From: Neodontobutis hainanensis | Taxonomy: Eukaryota; Chordata; Actinopteri; Gobiiformes; Odontobutidae | DNA length: 64,000 nt | Direction: 5' to 3' | Assembly (NCBI GenBank): GCA_024349245.1 | Contig: JALDNG010000020.1 | Span: 21,369,501 to 21,433,500, forward strand | Part shown: positions 43,954-55,964 of the stretch, piece by piece | How the letters are laid out: each line of letters starts with the position of its first letter | Numbering within the stretch: the stretch's first letter is position 1 | Position numbers and translations under genes: made by a program | Notes under the pieces: generated by a model | Seen by the model: the letters and a program-made list of their open reading frames with translations, nothing else | Databases searched by the model: none | What the model was told of the DNA's origin: nothing

Positions 43954-43956
43954 GAC

Positions 43957-45707
43957 TGTGTGACTCACTGAAGGAAGATGTAGGGAGAGTATGTACATGT
44001 GTTACAAACTAAAGCTTTGTATATTTTATATCTGCATAAATCTACAAAACTTAACATCTGCCATTATCACAATATGCTTTAGAGTGATTTATCACACAGC
44101 ATGTTTTGAAATAACATTGCACTGCAGCTAGATTCTCGCAAGATTTGTGAGTTTACAAACTCGGGTAAATCCATTTTGTATCAAGCCAAACAAACTTCTT
44201 AAGTCGAACCATGGGCTCACCAGCCTCTTGTGACCAACGATGTGGCAGCACAAACAGGAACAGGGGGGTAACAAATGCAACAAGCATCCTCTTCTCCTCT
44301 TTGTTATCAACATGGCTACGCATTAGCGTTGATGCTAAAGTGTCTTGTTAACGCAAAAAAATGTGGCACTAAAAGATTTTCTGGAAGGAAAACTATTTGT
44401 GCTCTTTTAATTCCCAATTTAGTGTTATAACATTCCCTTTATTTACAGATTCACTTTGCAAAAACGGTTGCTTTTACAGGAATTTGTTTTTTCTTCATAT
44501 CAGCTGCACTCTGGTTATGAAATGAATTGTTGCTATGATTGGCTAAATCCAATCTTATGGTAGACGGTATACTAGTCGGTGCTTCATCCAATCAACTACC
44601 AAGTTTACAACAGAAGGCACCTTCCTTTTGCAAACGCTTTCAACGGGAGCCTTCCCAGATGGTTCTGTGAAACAGACCATCTGGACCAGACATCTGGACC
44701 ATCAGCATTCTAGCTGGCAAAGTCAGGTTAGGTATGAATATATCATTCTAGTAAAAGTAGACACACTCTGTAAACAGACAATCAAATCATAAAAATAAAT
44801 TTGAGTTTTGTAAAACATAACTTTGTTGAATCAGAGATTTGTCTAAAGCAGAGACATATGCATCATGAGAGTATTCGTCTTTATAAAATCCAAAAGGTCT
44901 TCCTTCTCTGCGGAGTTCACCTGAGGACACAGAGGGTAACAGAGTGAGTTTATGATCATACAGGGAGGATTATTCCTAATTCTGAGGACATCTGGAGACA
45001 TGCTGCAGTATAATGAGCACAAACACAACATGATTATTCATAAAAACAGGACGACAGTTCACTTCAGATGTTGTAAAAAGTAAAGAAATAGATTACCAAC
45101 AGAATTATTTTATATACACTGCATTTATATTCCCTAAACTGCAGGTAACTGGCTCACACGGCTGTTTCCCTGTTTCCTGTTTTTATGTGACATTGAAAAT
45201 CTCTAACACAGAATTAAATAGTGTTTAGATTATTATATCTAAATGTTCAGCTGCTGTTTAGCTCGTATCTACAGAGATGCAACAGAACTGTTTCTGCACA
45301 CTGCTGATGAATGATCAGTTTATAATGACAACAACTTTAGTCTAATGACCACAGGTTTATTTTACTGATAATACAAAGCTTATATGTGGCACAGCAATAT
45401 TTAGAAAACAGACTACGGTTGTAACTTTGGAGCTTTTAGATAAACACTGTATTATCACAGTAACTGTAATAAAACCAGTCGGAGTTGTGCATCTACAGGC
45501 AAGGAAACAAATAATGAGAGTGTAAATACCTGAGCAGAAAAATTTAAATAACTCTGCGTTAGTGATGGGTCGGTCACAAACAGCGTTCTTTTAAGTGAAC
45601 AAAGTGAGCCAGCTCCTGTCCGTGAGTCTTTTTCTTTTATTTATTTCTTTTTGTAAAGTAATATAATACAGACAGATGTCACGTGCTGTTGTAACCAATT
45701 ATGTGAG
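43957..45707. other. b3glct intron, no gene assigned
   Basis: Contains a stretch at about 44580-44720 with GCAAACGCTTTCAACGGGAG and a CCATCTGG inverted repeat that looks like part of a DNA-transposon family. A short minus-strand frame at about 44846-44923 (VNSAEKEDLLDFIKTNTL) follows an acceptor-like TCCTCAG but has no supporting context. Confidence 0.4.
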
Positions 45708-47771
45708 CAGTGTTGCCAACTTAGCGCTTTTATTGCTATATTTAGCAAGTATTCACAGTCCTCTAGCGACACATTTTTTTTAAAGTGACTAGCAACAAAT
45801 CTAACGACTATTTCTGGAGTGTTTGGAGACTTTTGGAGACTCTCTGAAGTGAAAGCACACATTGTTCTTACTCTTCTCAATGAGCAGCGGGTGCTGCCGC
45901 GGGCCCCACCCCCATCCCAAAGCACTCACAGGCGCAGCAGCCCCTCCCAGCTGCAGTCAGAGCAGGAGTTGTTCACCCCTCCACGTCCAGACTGAAAATG
46001 AATGTGCGGCAACTTGGCAAGCCGCCGCTGGTAGATCCCACCCTGGCTTACATCCAGCACGTGAAAATGTAAAATGTTCTTTGTCAAAAAACATAATTCA
46101 ATCACTGCACAAAAATAAATTGCTGCATTTTATTTGACTCACACAACCTCAGTCACTCACAACTCTGGTCCACTGCGTGTACACCTCTCTGTAAATTAAG
46201 CTAAGCTTGCTAGCATATCATGTTACAATCTAAACTGTAGTCAGAAATACAGAAAGGAGTGGAAATCAAACCCAGAATTCCAAGGCTGGTTAAAGCCATT
46301 TATCTGGGAAAATACATGGGCATACTGTCTGTATTGTAAGGCTGATTTCAATGCCAAACTTATTGACATAAAAAAAAACACAAGACAAATCAAAAACACA
46401 CTCAAAAGACAAAACCTTATGATAGTTCCACCCAAAAAAAACTGCCATGTATGATAAAAAATAATTGACTGTACTAAATAGGCTGAGGCCACCATGGCAT
46501 TAGCTATTGCTGAACACTGTTCTATTCTGGCATGCGATCACATTGGAGAAGCATGTAGAGCAGCTTTCCCAGATTCCACTGCTGCTACCCATTTCAAAAT
46601 GCACAGGACAAAGTGCACAGAAATGATTAATGGTGTTCTAGGACTATATTTACTCAAAAAGTTGGTCACAGATGTGAGTGACGAGTGTTTTAGCCTCCTC
46701 CTCAATGAGTCCACAGATGTAAGTGTTTCTAAATACCTGGGTTTGTGATAAGGGACTTTAGTGTCACCAAGCAGACAATTGTCTCAACATTTCTGGGGCT
46801 TGTTGATTTGGAAGGAGGAGATGCCAGATCCCTAGCCTGTGCTGTTGTGGATTTCCTCAAGAAGTGTGGTCTTAAAAAAGAGAAACTCCTGGGGATAGGG
46901 ACTGACAATGCCTCTCCATGTTGTGTCTGAGGATTTAAACAATGACCGTATCCAGGGTGTAGCCTTCGCCATCTCTCTCACTAGTGAGTTGAGGGTGAGA
47001 CTGCCAGACAACATTGAAGATTTGCAGTACATGTCAGTTTTTTAATGTGGAGGTAACTTTAAAGCACATTAAGGATAGTCAAGGATCAAATAAGACAAGA
47101 TTATCCAGCAATGGCGTGCCGTCCATCGTAGTAAATGGAATGAGACAAAAAACACACTGGGATTCTGGAATGAGATTTGGAATTTCAGAGATGCAGCTAA
47201 TGTCAACCCGTTTCAAGAACTTGCCACGGCTGCTGTGTCTGTGTTGTCTTTACTACACTCGAATGCTGAAGTCGAGAGAGTATTCAGCTAGATTAGTGTG
47301 GTCAAAAGCAAGCTTAGATATCGGATGTCCTTGCAGACCCTTAACTCCAGCTTGTACATTCGATATGGACTGAAGCTGTCTGGTAAGGCTTGCTATCATC
47401 ACCAGCTGCCTGATAATGTTTTGCAGCTTTTTGGCACATCAGCTGCTTACTCATTTAAGTCTGCTCCCTCAGTTGCTGAACCTGCTATAGAAAGCCTCTT
47501 TTAGTTCACTTTTGCCAATCCCAAGCCCGGATAAAAGAGGATGGTTGGAATTGTGAAGTAAAAAACAAAAACAAGAGTTGACAGAAGAAAGTTCATTTAG
47601 GGTGTTTTTTTACTCACCTTTTGTCTTTTCAGCGATTTTATTCCTTTATCTCTTACATCGTTCATCACAATCACATGCACAATGGTCAATATGCAAGTGA
47701 GGCGATGGTGTCATTTAGCAATTTATAGGACAGCCAATAACTACTTTCTTACTGAGGAGTTGGCAACACAG
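45708..47771 (+). mobile_element. hAT element, CAGTGTTGCCAACT family
   Basis: The left end CAGTGTTGCCAACTTAGCGC at 45708 and GAGTTGGCAACAC near 47757-47771 are inverted. The subterminal sequence has TAGCAA/TAGCGAC repeats. The right boundary is uncertain because a related TAGCAACTTTTTGG segment lies at 48117-48131, and no matching 8-bp duplication was seen. It contains a hAT transposase relic. Confidence 0.6.
46248..47504 (+). pseudogene. hAT transposase relic (ZBED/KIAA1586-like)
   Basis: It starts with a BED-like segment YRKEWKSNPEFQGWLKPFIW, then AYCLYCKADFNAK. Next comes a 46494-46748 frame (AIAEHCSILACDHIGEACRA, LLLNESTDVSVSKYLGL). 46745-46930 holds IVSTFLGLVDLEGGDARSLA and LLGIGTDNAS. 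A C-terminal hATC-like patch is at about 47260-47290 (SNAEVERVFS-like, shifted). Several frame changes and an internal deletion make it non-functional. Confidence 0.8.
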
Positions 47772-48244
47772 ACATGAATCAATGAGCAAGCTACAAATGA
47801 GCACAGTGTTGCCACGGACCAAACGGTTATCTGCTTCTGTTTAATTTCAAATATAAAGAATTTAGTTTGACCGTTTTGATTTCCATTCTTATTGTGTGCT
47901 TATCACTTAATTGAGATGAGAAATGAGAAGAGCTTTATTGGGACAGTCAGCTATATCATAATAAAATACAGAAGAAGAGACTATGTAAGCACAGATATGT
48001 TAAGAAAGCACATTAGGCAGGCAGAACGCAAGAAACTATGCAATTTAGTATGATGAGGCCATGACGTAATGACGTCACAAATATCCAAATTTACACGTGA
48101 CGTCATCCAGCGACATTTAGCAACTTTTTGGCCAGGCTATACCTACTTACCCCAGACTTTTGTCATCAGCCTGGGGTAAGCCTGCAAATCTTTGCAGCAA
48201 ACTTTATTTCAGCTCCTTCTGTTAATGTCAGATCCAATTTTAGA

Positions 48245-48246
<2 letters not shown>

Positions 48247-48308
<62 letters not shown>
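48247..48308. repeat. (TA)n microsatellite
   Basis: About 30 TA repeats. Confidence 0.97.
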
Positions 48309-48309
<1 letters not shown>

Positions 48310-48312
<3 letters not shown>

Positions 48313-49945
48313 TCATACTTTTAAGTATGAGCACATTTTTATCCAGGTCTGATAATCCTTTCCAGTTCTGTTAGAATTAAAACCGTGTTTTCCCAAATAT
48401 ATCATTATATACTTCATATTTGTTTAAATATCTCTAAATTTTCAAGTCTCGTACATTAAGGCTTCCGTATTTGAGGGAGGAACATTTTACACTAAATGCC
48501 TCATTACTATCTTATAATCTTATAATAATAATAAAAAAATAATATTCAAGCAGAAGACAACACAAAGACATTCAAATAGTAGATTTATATTGCTGTACAT
48601 AATGTTTTAGATCATACAGTGGTAAACCCAGAAGCCTACAGCAAACATGCAGCATTTAGAAAGAACTGTCATTTACCTTTACACATGAACTGGTTTATAA
48701 AACAGACGACTCTCAGATCCACTTTTAATGTATATTTCTTTTAGTGTCACCTGGACTGTTAGTGTTAAAATTAAGAAGCACATGAGTATTTAGTCACACA
48801 AATACAAATATGTACGTCTTCCGCCCATTAATCCCCTATTCACCGATTTTGACGTTACCACAGGGCAATAAAATGTCGGTTACATCCACAAACAATAGTT
48901 TTCAGATAGCATAAACTGACGTATTAATCAAGAATTTTCCCATAACACTTGAGTATGATTTTCTATGTTAGTATAGGATACAATATATTGGTCTTTTTTC
49001 TCTGTATTCCCTTCTGTTTAAATGAGTAACATGGTGGGCTTTTCGTAGGACATTGCCACAGATCTACTAGAGACTGTGGGAGAACAGGCTCAATGCTTAA
49101 TAGTATAGATAATTTTTAATGGCACACCTTTATGTGCAGATGTGGTGCTTTGCTGCCATTATGTCAGAAACAGTTGTTCTGGCTTCAAAATATCACCAGA
49201 AAATAATCCTTTCAGTTGCAAAAGATCAGCTTATTGTTTTAGAGGATGTCAAATCCTAACAGCTTAGGTAACACTAGGGTTATGTAAATGAGCTGCTCTC
49301 ATGCTGCAGCTCCAATTGAAGATTTTGTCATGGACTAAGCAGATGCTCGCCCGTCTGCCTGCTGCTATGTAAACTGTCTGTCCCGGCCCTGCTCTCTGCC
49401 TTATGAAAATATCACTCACAGCTTAAATATGACATATCAATGCTTATACCCAGTGGCACTGCAGCTGAAAAATATCTCCAATAATGTTCCATCTTTCATT
49501 TCTCTGATAGAAATTCCAGTCTGCAGTCACATTGTAGCTGTGAGTGATGATATTCAATATTCCGAACACCTTTCAGTATTCTGCCGGCAATGCCCATCCA
49601 TCAGCAACGTGCCGGCCAAAATGCTAATAATAATCAAGCCATCAACTCACACAGCTTGTTGCAATTTTTTTTGTACAAAATGTGAGGTGTTAGGTTTCCT
49701 AGATTAATGTGTTTGGGTATATTTCAGGCTTAATCATAATATGGAAGAACTGCTGAGTACTATCCAAGGACCTGAGCTCCTGCATACTGCTGTATAGTGT
49801 CTTCTGCTTCTGCTGTGATTGCACTGCTGCTGAACAAGTCTCTGATGTGAGGTGCCAGAATCACTGGATTTGTTGATCGCATGTGGCGCTGATGAACTAG
49901 AGGCAGCACATCATAAAAGATGCGGGTTTGACCATGCGCTTAAGG
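48310..49945. other. b3glct intron; possible conserved element at 49250-49640
   Basis: No gene. The part 49250-49640 is of higher complexity than its surroundings, with CTGCTCTCATGCTGCAGC and GCCGGCAATGCCCATCCATC, and no repeat signature. Whether it is conserved cannot be judged from this sequence alone. Confidence 0.3.
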
Positions 49946-50961
49946 CAGAGGTCGGCAACCCATGGCTCCGAAGCCGCATGCGGCTCTTTCATCCCTCTGA
50001 TGCGGCTCCCTGTGGCTTTTGAAAATAATAAATGAGTATTTAATTAAAATGTATTTGATTTTAGTTTCATTCATTTTTATGTTGTAGCTGTTACTATGCG
50101 TCACAAATGCCAATGTGTTACAACCGCCAGCGCACGATTTCTTGAACTTTTCGAATCCCAGGTAGGCCAACTGTGGAGAATTGTGTCTGAAGAAAACCGA
50201 ACGTTTAATGGAACGTGGGCCGATTCATTTGCTTTCACTGCTGATGAGACTAGTTTATCAGTGTGCTTAATATGTAATGAGGAGATATGCAGGTGTTTTC
50301 CAACATAAACTTTATTAAAAGCAAACATTGTGCACGCCTCACAGATGACAGTTTACAATCCTGTGTAAAGATGAAAGTGACGGCAGACAGCCCTGATGTT
50401 CAGACGCTGTGCGCTGAGGTTCAGGAGCAGAAATCACATTAACTAAGTATGATAAATATTTTAATTGCCTATTATTTTGAATATATTCATATATTTTCAT
50501 TGTTCAGTGAAATAGTCCTTTTATTATTCAGATTGACAGCTGACTGCACGCGCCAGTAAAAGCATGACCCCACACAGAGAGAGTACGGTGTTTTTGGTTT
50601 GCTGCTGGTGGTTCGGCATTTTTTATAAATACAATTAGAACTCAAAAAGACATTGAGTACGTTACTTAAAAGTATCCTTCAACCAAACATATTTTTGTCC
50701 GAGTTCAAAATGTTTTTGTTGCATGCAGAAATGTAGTTGTTTTCTCAGTTGGTTTGTTGATTTTGTAATCGTTCATTGATTTCATAAATGCAACACAATA
50801 GTTTGTTTAAACATAGGATTAAGGCAAAAAAGGTTGCCGTGTTATATGCAGTGTTATTTCATTTTAAATGTCAAAAGGGTTTTGTGGCTCCCAGTGTTTT
50901 TTTTACTGTGGGAAATGGGTCCAAATGGCTCTGTTTTAGTGGTAAAGATTGTTGACTTCTG
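49946..50961 (+). mobile_element. hAT element (CAGAGGTCGGCAAC family), deletion derivative
   Basis: The left end CAGAGGTCGGCAACCCATGG and right end GGTAAAGATTGTTGACTTCTG are inverted with some divergence. They are flanked by a perfect 8-bp duplication GCTTAAGG (49938-49945, 50962-50969). The subterminal GCGGCTC-type repeats are typical of this family. At 1016 bp it keeps only the start of a transposase gene. Confidence 0.9.
50096..50308 (+). pseudogene. hAT transposase N-terminal fragment
   Basis: The frame includes VSEENRTFNGTWADSFAFTA and SLSVCLICNE, matching the start of ZBED/SCAND3-like hAT transposases, where F-x-x-x-W-x-x-x-F...CLICNE forms the first Cys pair of the BED finger. It stops after 70 codons and the catalytic part has been deleted. 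Confidence 0.65.
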
Positions 50962-50969
50962 GCTTAAGG

Positions 50970-51650
50970 CATCACAGTGTAGAACCTTTGATGTTTTTTT
51001 TTTTTTTTTTTTTTTTTTATTAAAAATCCTATTTTTTTATTTTATTCAATGTACAAACAAAGAATTAAACAACACAGTGACAATAACTGAATGAAGACAA
51101 GAAAAAATAAGTAAAACAGAAAAAAAAACATTGCAGATTGTTATTAAAGTGTGTGTGCGTGCGTGTGCATGTGTGTTTTTTTTTGTGTGTGTGTCTGTGT
51201 GTGTGTCTGTGTGTGTGCAAGCAAACGTGTGTGTAGAGGAGCTCTCCTTCAGAATGGTAGTCCAGGTGTTCAGAGTGGCCTCAGTTCAGAGTTGGTAGAG
51301 AAGAGCGTATCTAGCACTAAAGACCATTCCTATAGCTTTGGCTCCATTTATTAAGAGACTCATCCGGAGTCCAGGGCTTTCTGTACCAAACCAGGCATGG
51401 ATCACAAGATAGAGTGTGAGTTCTGGGTACTTAACTGGAAGAACTGAAGGTAGACAGTATGGAAGACATAAGTCCAGAATGTTAATACAAATTACAAAGA
51501 GTAGTGGTGACAATAGCACTTTTCTAGACACTCAAAGATGGCTCACAGTTTGGTGCATTATCAAAGTGGAAAAAAGAGGTTAGTACTATGAATATAAAGA
51601 GGATTGTGACTAGATGACTTGACCTGGTAGTTATTGGAAGAAATTAATTA
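50970..51650. other. b3glct intron with poly(T) and (GT)n, no gene
   Basis: A T run at about 50995-51019 and a (GT)n tract at 51150-51235. No coding signal. Confidence 0.6.
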
Positions 51651-51653
51651 TGG

Positions 51654-51654
<1 letters not shown>

Positions 51655-51722
<68 letters not shown>
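51655..51722. repeat. (TA)n microsatellite
   Basis: About 34 TA repeats directly abutting the DIRS terminal repeat. Confidence 0.97.
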
Positions 51723-51723
<1 letters not shown>

Positions 51724-51739
51724 CCCGAGACGTAACCCG

Positions 51740-51800
51740 AGACGTTCCCTTTCGAGGGAACTCGCACTGCATCGGGAAACCGACACTATTGGGAACGAAA
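51740..51800 (+). repeat. DIRS left inverted terminal repeat
   Basis: CGTTCCCTTTCGAGGGAACT followed by CGCACTGCATCGGGAAACCG; the complement is at 55868-55932 with a few differences. Confidence 0.85.
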
Positions 51801-51916
51801 TACCCACTACGCCACACCGATCCATGCGAACGCACCCTAGCGCCTGGCGCCTCAGGGAGATGATCTGACCGTCTGCTTAGTTGCGGGCAGATCCCTCTTA
51901 GGAGACCCGAATCACA

Positions 51917-52411
51917 CTAACAGTTGGTTTGATTTTCTCCACTGCGAAGACTTCTGGAAATAGGTTTGCAGTGCTCTGACCAGACAGAGCACTGCAAACC
52001 TATTTCCAGAAGTCTCGCTTCTTCAGCCGACACATACCGCGGAGGATGCAATACCTGCAAGACCGTAGGCCGCACAGCCTCAGATGCAAGATGGTCTGAA
52101 TCCCTCCGGGGGCAGACTTTAGGCCAATTGGTGTTATAGCCAGGGCCTGAAGTCCCTCCCAACCTCTTAAGCGAGGTAATCACAAGGAGCAGCGCCATCT
52201 TAAACGCCAGACCTCGATATGTCGTCGATTCAAGTGGCTCAAAGAGGGCCTCCGCCAACCCTTCCAGTGCCACTGCCAAGTCCCACGTTGGGACTCTGGA
52301 ATGAGTCGCAGGTCTCAACCTCCATTTACCACGAAGGAAGCGTACGACCGAAGAGTGCTTCCTCAGAGGCCCCTCACTTATAGCGTTGTGAAATGCGACA
52401 ATTGCAGTCAC
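51917..52411 (-). pseudogene. DIRS tyrosine recombinase, N-terminal half
   Basis: The frame reads HSSVVRFLRGKWRLRPATHS, VPTWDLAVALEGLAEALFEP and LAFKMALLLVITSLKR. This is the region before and at the first catalytic Arg block of DIRS recombinases. The C-terminal part with the His-x-x-Arg and Tyr residues is not present; instead the frame enters a 31-bp palindrome and ends. The enzyme is therefore dead. Confidence 0.8.
51948..52015. repeat. Perfect 31-bp inverted repeat, 6-nt loop
   Basis: Arm 1 at 51948-51978 (starts AGACTTCTGGAAATAGG), loop ACCAGA at 51979-51984, arm 2 at 51985-52015 (exact complement). It lies inside the recombinase relic. Confidence 0.95.
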
Positions 52412-52529
52412 GCCACTTCTTTTCTAACTGCCCTCTCGTGGAAGGAGACCTGGAACTGAGTATGATCTCTACTACACCTACAGGCGGGCCACAGCGCTAT
52501 CGGGGAAATTGCACACAGACGCAGCCTCA

Positions 52530-53951
52530 GCTACGTCTGAACCATGGCATCCAAACCCCGCAGGTGTTCATTCCCCTTGCCTTTCAACCCCTGCCTCAAC
52601 AGGATGTCTGTTCCATAATTCTGGTCCCCAGGAACGTACATCCCTCTGATAAACGATTGTTTACCCTGGGACCATAGGAGGATCTGATGCGCCAGTCTGT
52701 AAAAACGGCGCAATCTCAGACCCCCTGATGGTTTAGGTACGCCACCATCGACATATCGTCGGAGTGTACCGGGACACAGCCAACATTTCCAGACAGTTTA
52801 TGTGCCATAGAGCACGCTCCTGCCATAGACCTTGGGAAAAGAGGCATTGCATGACCTCGCCCCACCCAGTGAGGGAGGCGTCTATCGAAAAGGATTCCCG
52901 GCGACATGACGCTCACCGCACTGGCCCTTGGGCCAGGTTGACAGGGCACGAAGGGATCTGCGTGTTATCCTGAACAGCCTGAATGGAGGACAAGGACAAC
53001 CCCTTGGCTTTCAGCCACCACTGCAGGGGTCTCATATATAGCGGTCCAATATATATTACTTTGGGTCCTGAGCCCCAGCAGTCCTTAAACCTGCTTTGCA
53101 GTGATGTTGCGGCCTAGCTTTATACTGGAGACCAACGCCAGTATGGCTTTTCTTGATGCGTTTGGGTGACATATGCATTGTCATTGGGTCCCACACCACT
53201 CCAGAGCGTGGTCCTCTGGGAGGACCTCAACACTCTCTTCTCCGTCTTTAGTCTCAACCCCCGGCTCTAAAATAAAGCCAAGGACGACATCTCAATGCCG
53301 CCCTGCCATTTCTCGAGACTGGGTGCAAATGAGCCAGTCATTGATATAATTCAGTGCACGGATGCCCCGGAGTTTGAATGGAGCCAGGACTGCATCCATG
53401 CACCTGGTGAACATGCAAGGGGAGACAGCTAGGCCGAATGGAAGAACCCGATACTGGAATGCTTCACCCCCGAAAGCTAAACCTCAGGAACTTCCTATAA
53501 AAAGGACTAATAATAATAGAAATGTGGAGGTATGCGTCTTCCAGATCTATCGTGGCAGACCCGTCCTCAGACCGGTTTTAGTTCACGATAATAGGTATTA
53601 CTTCCAGCATTTTGAACCTGAACCTCCTCAGCGACCAGTTTAAATACCTCAGATCTAATTTCAGACGTGGTTACCTTTGTTCTTTTTTGGGAATTATAAA
53701 GTACCGGCTGTAGAGCCCCACCTGCCCTTCTGACGGAGGAACCCATGCCTCCTGTACCAGAAGGAAGTGTACCTGCTCCCTAACCCGAGCCTGCCCATTG
53801 AACTCAGCCTCTCGGGGCTGACCTCGGGTGTTTGAATATACTGTTTTTGACCCCCCTGAAGTGGCCGCCTGGCCGGGAAAGGCCATCTATTACTGTTCGA
53901 CGGGCGCACGCCATCGAAGTTGTGTGCATGCTGGAAACTGATGTGGCCCAA
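52530..53951 (-). pseudogene. DIRS reverse transcriptase and RNase H relic
   Basis: 53886-53671 has GQVGLYSRYFIIPKKEQR (RT entry motif; family form GFYSRYF-x-VPKK). 52949-52716 has PVHSDDMSMVAYLNHQGV (RNase H Asp with AYLNxQGG). 52713-52531 has HQILLWSQGKQSFIRGMYVP, the end of RNase H. Frames change several times in between; the RT YxDD region (about 53350-53550) is not intact. Confidence 0.7.
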
Positions 53952-53999
53952 AGCGTCATAGACGGGTGGGCCTTACATCACCTTTCCAGAGGGCTCTGC

Positions 54000-55660
54000 A
54001 TAGAAAAAACGGTCTCAGCCGCTTTTCCCCCGGGGGGCAGCCCTCAGAGGTCCTTATACAGCCAGGACCTCTACCCCAAAGCCTTCGTAGCCTGAAGGAC
54101 GGCCCTCGAGTCGCCCTTCTGCTGAACCGGCTTTGTGCGAGAACGCCGCCTCTGTTGCCGAGCTCCATGCGGAGGGGCTCTGGCAACGCTACGAGGAGCT
54201 CGATGATGGCTGGGGCCGGTCCATTTTAGAATCAACCTCTTTTGGCTTGGAGCGGCGAGGGATGAACTGCAGGAACGCAGTCTGCCTCCCCGCCTCCTGA
54301 ACCCTGCCGACGACCGTAAAACCGGCGTCGCTGAGCAGGTCAGAAGGCGAAAGAGGAGCACACAGGAGGAAACCTTTCCTAAATGCCCCTCCGTGGCCAC
54401 CAGGAAGCGGGCCGCCCCGCTTCCGTCTCCTGGTAACCCGGAGAAACAAATCCATCGCACTGCGGAGCTCAGCCACCTCCTCAGGTGTGACTGTCTTGCC
54501 CTCATCCCAGACTTTACCAGGTCGGCCTGGCATGCCTGCAATATATTACCAAATGCAGACATGCCCCTGCCCGACCTGCCGCTACCTCTGCCCTGCCCAC
54601 CCTCACCCTGTCTCTCTACACGGCTTGGTGGGCGGCACCGGGGTTTTTAGTTGAAGACCCCACAGCGGGAGGGAGGTCACTGGCCTTCCAAACACCTCCC
54701 TTTATATTTGTTTTGTCGTGCTTCTGTGTTGCAGAAAGCACCGCCTTAATGAGCTCCTCCTAAGCGGGCACGTGAGGTGACGAGTATCCGCCATGGTGCT
54801 GAGGATTTTCTTCTCTCTCTCGCTCAAGCACCGGCCCCCTCCCTCGTGTAAGAAGCGTCATCAAAGGCTTCAGCACGTGGAGGAAGGGCATCAAAACTGT
54901 CTGATGATGATTGAGAAAATTGCCTCAACAGTCCCAATCTCATCAACTAGTTCCAGCTGCGATCCCCGCACATTACGCCGCCTCGCCGCCTCAGCGGACG
55001 CGTAGCCTGCCCCGCGGGGAGCGCAAACCTGGCCAGCCCCGTCAAACACGGCCAGGCGGGAGCGCAGCACTCTGCCAGAGAGTGCTTAACAGTGCTCACA
55101 GTCAGCTGTGAAAATTGGCAAACCCCGCTTGACGCGTGAGCTTTTCCTCAGCGTCTCGGCCTCGGTGCTGAGCACATCCACAACCTCAGATGTGGACAGC
55201 TTAAGCCCCGGACCCTTTCCTCGTGCAGAAGAAGCCTCATCGCGGGCTTCTGCACGGGGAGAACGGGCCTCAGATTTCTTTCTGTCTTATTTAGCGGGCA
55301 AATGAGGGAACGAGTGAGCCTCAGCGCCACCCGCCTCGGTGCTGAGCACATCCACTTTCTCAGATGTGGATAGCTCCAGCCCCAGCCCCTTTCCTCGTGC
55401 AGAAGAAGCCTCATCACGGGCTTCAGCACGGGGAGAACAGGCCTTGGAACTGTCTGGTGATTGAGACAATGCCTCAGCAGTCTCATCAACTAGTTCCAGC
55501 TGCCACCCCCACGATCTAAGCCGCCTCGGCGGACGTGGGACCTGGCCACAGCCAGCTCTCTCGAGAGCTAACCGAGCGTGCTGCACTCCCAAACAGATCA
55601 CACACATGGCGTGCGTGTCCCTACCCGTTACATTTACCAAGGGCAGGGGTACACACACTG
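54000..55660 (-). pseudogene. DIRS gag-like region with in-frame tandem repeat
   Basis: Proline/serine-rich minus-strand frames (for example 55489-55148 and 54562-54071), broken by shifts. A 110-bp block (CCTCGGTGCTGAGCACATCC ... at 55161) recurs at 55338, offset 177 bp = 59 codons. A more diverged related block is near 54790-54960. Gag of DIRS elements has little sequence conservation, so the call rests on position. Confidence 0.5.
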
Positions 55661-55867
55661 TCTGAGCTGTTCACTCGTCATTTCTTGTCTAAGGATCACG
55701 GTCTCTTGTCTCTAACACACACTTCGAGCAATTGTCTGAAGAGCGAAAAACTAGTGCCATGGTGAGCCGGCGCCCCTTTTATACTTCCGGTACGCAGGCA
55801 CGTACTACGGCATTACGTTGCACCAATCAGGATTGGTCTAGTTTCATTCATACTTCAGAGCCGTCAC

Positions 55868-55932
55868 GCCAAAGGCGTTCCCCCATAGTTTCAGTTTCCC
55901 GACGCAGTGCGAGTTCCCTCGAAAGGGAACCA
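55868..55932 (-). repeat. DIRS right inverted terminal repeat
   Basis: Reads AGTTTCCCGACGCAGTGCGA then GTTCCCTCGAAAGGGAACC on the plus strand, the complement of the left end. Confidence 0.85.
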
Positions 55933-55964
55933 CTGACGTCGTTAAAGCTTAGACTAAAGACGTG

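Larger units (their letters stand above)
51723..55935 (-). mobile_element. DIRS-type tyrosine-recombinase retrotransposon
   Basis: The inverted terminal repeats at about 51740-51800 (CGTTCCCTTTCGAGGGAACT, CGCACTGCATCGGGAAACCG) and 55868-55932 are about 60 bp and inverted. DIRS elements have inverted ends and a tyrosine recombinase instead of an integrase. Inside, on the minus strand and in DIRS order, are gag (about 55650-54000), reverse transcriptase (about 53950-53000), RNase H (52950-52530) and recombinase (52411-51917) relics. It lies in the large b3glct intron. Confidence 0.85.

Noticed and set aside
44846..44923. Exon-like minus-strand frame VNSAEKEDLLDFIKTNTL after TCCTCAG
   Set aside because: It is too short, has no matching donor/partner exon, and does not fit B3glct, whose flanking exons join in phase without it.
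45641..45925. 94-codon minus-strand frame
   Set aside because: It is antisense to the end of a hAT element and has no domain.
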